64,000 nucleotides of DNA from Hydractinia symbiolongicarpus. Lineage: Eukaryota; Cnidaria; Hydrozoa; Anthoathecata; Hydractiniidae. This document shows, one piece after another, positions 60,101 through 64,000 of this stretch. Made by a program: the position numbers and the translations under genes. Within the stretch, counting starts at the first letter, position 1, and each line of letters opens with the position of its first letter. The DNA is taken from positions 5,394,001 to 5,458,000 of the forward strand of contig NC_079886.1 in the NCBI RefSeq assembly GCF_029227915.1. The letters run 5' to 3'. Under the pieces are notes generated by a model. That model saw only the letters and a program-made list of their open reading frames with translations, was not told where the DNA came from and ran no database searches.

Positions 60101-62595
60101 TTTATCTGTTTATGTTAGTGACATTTTTAATTGTAAAACATGTTATTTGAATTGTATGTTATTGTATCATACCAACTTTTTAAATAGATTAACAGATTCA
60201 AACAGAAGTACAGAAAAGAACAACCTACTACTTTATTATAAAAGCCAACAATCAATAATTTTATTTAAAAAACAAAATTACATCCTCAGGCTAAAAAAAA
60301 AGACAAAAACCGAAGATGTAACGGTTTAATTATGAACAAGTTTGTTTTAATAAAACTTATTGTGAATTTTAAATGTTGTTTGTTATTAAAAATTAATCTT
60401 TTAATTATAACCTTATTTCTTTATTTTTATTTATTGTTTTAACACATATTTTCACATATTTTACTACTCAACCATGTTATTAAATTTTACATTAACTTTT
60501 ACATGATACATAAAAATTTAACATTTTTTAAAAAGCTGCATACTATATGCACATACCTTATAAAAATCAACTCCACCATAGTTGGTATGTAAAAGCTGCT
60601 CAAATCGATCAACTAGTATGGACCTAAAGTGAGGAAAACATTTTTTCAGTTATTAGGATGTTTGAAATTGAAATACGGAACTTCCTAATTTAACACTAAT
60701 AACAAAGCCCCACAATATTTCACTCATATAACCAAATCTTTAGAATTTGGGAAGGAGAAAGATTTCAACATCCCTGCAACCAAAAGCCAATAGTTTGTTG
60801 GTTGAGAATTAATATAGACACAAAACATAAAAACATGGAAGTAATGACTTGTTGTCTTATGTTACATGTTGTTGCACTGTGGTATCTCTTACCATGCTTA
60901 ATGATATTGATAAATTATATAACATTATTGTATAAGATCTTTATTTTAGATTTTTTCGTTCTTCATAAAAATGTATTACCAAATAGTTGTATGTAAATAT
61001 TTGAACAGCACACTGACAATTTATGACGGAACACTTCAGGAGAGTGGATTTGTTGTTGGAATTTAGAACACAAAATAATGAATTTAATGAACTTAACCAC
61101 CTATGAAGCTTTGAATAAATGATTTTTTTACAACGTCCTTGAGTGATATGGGCAATATGACCTTATTAAGCCACTGTAAGGGATTCTTGGAAATATCTCT
61201 GGGATTGGTAAAATATTTCCCAGGAGTATTCTATTAATCACATTTTGCCTTTCTCATCCTTATAAAATGTTGCTACTATTTTTACGGGGTGGCGATAAAA
61301 ATACATGCCCTCCTTTTTGCAGAAAAAAACTGTGAAGTGCAACTTACTCACCTGAAAATAAATTAGGGTAAAATTTGAAGACTTAATGTATATACCATTC
61401 ATCTTGTGTTGCTGTGCAAAATTACAAATTGTTATGCCTTTAAATAAATGTCTTATCAAGAGAAAGCTTTGTTGCTCTTTTTTGCTGCCACTTTTAAATT
61501 TATCAAAAAAATATGGTTACAGGGCACTAGACCCTATCAGTTTGACTTAGCAAGACAATATAACTCTTGATGATGCAGGCTTTAGTTATCAAATTATTAT
61601 CTTTAACTAAATATCCTTGACTTGCATAACAGCAAAGGAAGGGTGTTGAATAATGCACTTTGTGTAGCAATTTTTTCAGAGCAACCATAATATTTTAGAG
61701 GTTGCCTGTCTTTTTTTTCCTTTATTGAGTTAAAATTAAAAAAGGAAATCTACTTTTTACAAGTCTGACTTAATATAGGTAAGTGAAAGTTAACAAAGCT
61801 GAGGGTTAACGCAAGTCATGTGAGTGAAGTTGGGTAAATGGCACACTGTGCGCCGTTGGATGTGCATGGAGTTGTCTGGTAGAACGGGTCTAAGTGGGTC
61901 TATGTAGTTTAAAATAAAAATGAAAATTTTGGTGTATACCTTGCCTCTAACTTCTTTAAAAAATCTGCTAAAACTGTAGCATGTCCTTGAGCACTGACAC
62001 AATCAAACTTTTGTGAGTAAATATGTGACATACTCCAAAAATAACCTCTGAATTTTCCTGAATCATCTCTATGGTAGGTAGCTTTTTCAATGCAGTCAGC
62101 TGTTTCAATTACCTCTTTCCATCCATTCTTAAAACCATCTGGGTGACGTTGCAAATACAAAACATGGTCAATGCCATTTGAACCTATGTAGGAAATAAAT
62201 TCTTCAAATTCCATGACTGGCACATACAAGTTCATACTAGATAAGTCAAAAAAGTATCTCCATGGTGTAGCCTCTTGACGTAGATACCTAGATTTCCAGT
62301 GAAACAAGTGTCTCCATGGCGGTAGAACAAGTATCCAATCTTCGCCTCTATCATTCATGAACTGAATAAGATTTGCTACGCGAACATAAACATCCCTTCT
62401 CAGATTAAAACCTTCGCCTGGATTCACATCATAAATGAGAAACCTAGTTTTTGATGTAATGTTAAGGTAATTTGAATAAAATATTGGAGATTTATTTCCT
62501 GGATCAAAAGCATCACTTTCTTCGATTTGAGCAAATGAATGGTTTAGGACAGCCAGAACAAAAATAAACATAAAAAGTAGTATTCTTGACGCCAT
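57108..62595 (-). CDS. POFUT2: POFUT2, GDP-fucose protein O-fucosyltransferase 2
   Basis: POFUT2 is an ER enzyme (GT68) that adds O-fucose to folded thrombospondin type 1 repeats. Coding exons, in transcript order: 62595-61940, 60623-60557, 58479-58170, 57790-57664, 57270-57108, joining to 1323 nt, 440 aa (human 429). A signal peptide spans about residues 1-22. The catalytic segment DVNPGEGFNLRRD holds the conserved Glu (residue 61). GDP-fucose binding is marked by GVHMRRGDF (HxR at 298-300), DGGIAIIDQWIVAHAR and TFSFRIHEERDILG. The last exon has paired cysteines (CLCGK...CHPP) as in other family members. The 62595 ATG directly precedes the signal peptide. POFUT1 is excluded by the NPxEGFNLRRD and HEERxILG wording. 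A minisatellite and a perfect hairpin lie in introns; the gene looks intact. Confidence 0.96.
57440..57474. repeat. Perfect 16-bp hairpin in the last POFUT2 intron
   Basis: GACAAAAATAGTCAAT (57440-57455) is followed by the three-base loop CGA and the exact complement ending at 57474. It lies between the last two coding exons. The flanks do not continue the pairing well, so it is a compact stem rather than a long precursor. Confidence 0.9.
59793..60007. repeat. 31-bp minisatellite, seven copies
   Basis: Seven near-identical 31-bp units carry CGTACGGCAGGCGAATTCC followed by ACTGGAATTATT. Variants (CCGTACG, TCGTACG, TTGTACG; TGAAAT or TGGAAT) alternate along the array. It lies in the second POFUT2 intron (58480-60556). 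The plus frame 59768-59977 is an artefact of the array. Confidence 0.95.
61800..61905 (+). mobile_element. SINE fragment related to families B and C
   Basis: It contains CATGTGAGTGAAGTTGGGTA and GGAGTTGTCTGGTAGAACGG, matching body blocks of the SINEs at 56448 and 55770. No head or tail remains. It lies in the first POFUT2 intron, antisense, about 35 bp beyond the donor of exon 1 (61940). Confidence 0.6.
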
Positions 62596-63439
62596 CTTTA
62601 CCCAACGTGGTATTGTTATTATGATGGAATGCCAATCACTTTATTAATACACAGGGCGCCATATGTACAAAACTAGTGAACGAGAGGGAGCATCTCGTCA
62701 CCAGATCTCCTTTTTCTACAAAAATAACCCCGAAAATTATCGGGGAAAATATCGCGCCCTTATCGACTGATGACGACGGAAATGTTTTTAATTTCTATTT
62801 TGATTGGGTTTAATTAGTATATAAACTTCCATAAATATATATATATATATATACCGTACTATTATTATATTTACTTCCATCATAAAAAAGAGAGAACTTC
62901 AGAGAACACAGGACAAGGTTGCCGCGCATGGCTATTATTACTGTATCCAACTTGCCGTTGTATGCTAAAAACTCAAATCACCTGTACACGATATTCTTAA
63001 CATTTAAAATTTATTTTATTTTCACACATCACACATCTGGGGGGGGGGGGGGAGTTATATAAGAACTAAAAACGTTATTCGAAATTTATAAATCTGAGCT
63101 TTTTCGAGCGTTTAAGATTTATCATACAGAAATAAAAACTCAGCATTGTTATGATTTCGCTGTTGTTGCCATACTCATTCAGTATGAAAATTCGTACAAT
63201 GCCAAGACTCTATCAAGAAAGAAAGCTATAAAATTGGTAAGTTGTTTAAAGTTTTGACCAGAAATTATTAGTTAGTTGATCTTTATGGCTTAAAATTATG
63301 TCTTCATAACCTTTTCTAATTCAGAGAATAACGCAAATTTGTGAATATATCGTTTAAAGTTAAGTTTGTTTCACTCAACGTATAAACTATTATATTTTAC
63401 TTTCTTACCTTTAAAAGTCATAATTTGCAGACGTAACCA
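62596..63439. promoter_or_regulatory. Putative bidirectional promoter region
   Basis: About 845 bp separate the start codons of POFUT2 (minus) and the unknown gene (plus). The stretch includes a (TA)n run (62834-62853) and a run of 14 G (63039-63052). A likely acceptor (TTGCAG, ending at 63430) just before the plus-strand ATG suggests a non-coding first exon further left. No specific promoter motif is assigned. Confidence 0.45.
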
Positions 63440-63835
63440 ATGATGGCGCCTGTACAACTTATTTGCTTGATTTTGTCCATATTAACGACAGCAACAAACT
63501 GTCTGGATAAACAAGGCATTCAACGGCTCAAAAAGAACTTCAACGATAGCATTTCAGTTTTGGATGATCGAGGTAAGATATTTTTTCGCTATTCTTTTCT
63601 ATACTTTTATTTTATCCACTATGTTAAAAAGTCCATCAGTATTATTTCCTGGGTGACTGTCTACCAAAAAATTCGTAAAATTATATTTTCTTTACAGTTG
63701 ATTGTAGTGTCGTCGTCGCGAGAGAAAACAACGGGTGCTTGTTGCAGGGTTTCACAGATAAATGCGTCATCCTTCCAACTTTGAAGCTGCTACAATCTGT
63801 ACTGTTTCCTTATATTCACTTAGAAAAAGCTTCAG
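63440..63835 (+). CDS. Unidentified secreted/ER protein, 5' end only
   Basis: Two coding exons, 63440-63572 and 63698-63835, join in frame through a GT-AG intron; the second ends at a good donor (GGTAGG), and the gene continues past the window. The product starts with a signal peptide (MMAPVQLICLILSILTTATN, about 20 residues) followed by CLDKQGIQRLKKNF and then DCSVVVARENNGCLLQGF, TDKCVILPTLKLLQSVLF and PYIHLEKAS. Several cysteines follow the signal, which suits a secretory-pathway protein. I do not recognise the family. It is head to head with POFUT2 and could be co-expressed with it, but that is only inference. The start is the first of two adjacent ATGs. Confidence 0.7.
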
Positions 63836-64000
63836 GTAGGTTGATAAAGCTACCATTTTAATTTACCATATTATTTGTGATCTGTGTTTTTTTATTTAGT
63901 AAAGCACTGGCATTGTACAATTTTCACGTTATTTGGGAGCAAGTTTTACTAAGCAGTGCTAAAAGTAAACAACAATGAAAAATCTATAATGTCCACGGCT

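Overview
The window is animal nuclear DNA: AT-rich, with intron-rich genes, GT-AG splice junctions and many decayed transposable elements. The proteins are clear orthologues of animal genes, and the repeats (tRNA-headed SINEs, LINEs with short-repeat tails, a pogo/Tigger-like element, a Ty3/Gypsy remnant) suit an early-branching metazoan. A cnidarian, perhaps a hydrozoan, is my best guess, but nothing in the sequence proves it.

I rebuilt five complete genes and one partial gene exon by exon. Every splice phase closes into one reading frame. They are LZTFL1 (minus, 9348-16309, 295 aa, BBSome/cilium regulator); a MEIOC homologue (minus, 24014-28143, about 520 aa, meiosis); KANSL1 (plus, 31282-37701, 828 aa, NSL histone acetyltransferase scaffold); a polypeptide GalNAc-transferase of the GALNT family (plus, 40373-54785, 636 aa, ten coding exons); POFUT2 (minus, 57108-62595, 440 aa, O-fucosylation of thrombospondin repeats); and the first two coding exons of an unidentified secreted or ER protein (plus, 63440-63835, running off the right edge). 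GALNT and POFUT2 converge, and both start protein O-glycosylation in the secretory pathway. POFUT2 and the unknown gene are head to head, about 0.85 kb apart. MEIOC and KANSL1 are head to head, about 3.1 kb apart.

Layout. 1-9300 is repeat-rich with no intact gene: a 1.8 kb inverted-repeat element, a deleted pogo-like element, decayed coding sequence and a Ty3/Gypsy pol relic. 9300-16300 is LZTFL1. 16470-22240 is a truncated LINE plus several inverted-repeat elements. 24000-28150 is MEIOC and 31280-37700 is KANSL1. 38000-40370 is SINE-bearing intergenic DNA. 40370-54790 is GALNT, whose 7 kb first intron is packed with LINE fragments, a second copy of an inverted-repeat element and a decayed multicopy gene. 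54800-57100 holds SINEs between the convergent 3' ends. 57100-62600 is POFUT2.

The most unusual items are a LINE open frame that joins two reverse-transcriptase cores in frame; a two-copy element family that shares its core but has different ends and different subterminal motifs; an unexplained dispersed repeat of about 500 bp; an 18-bp minisatellite made of two pure variant blocks; and the unidentified gene at the right edge. I found no prokaryote-type system, CRISPR array or intact viral genome.
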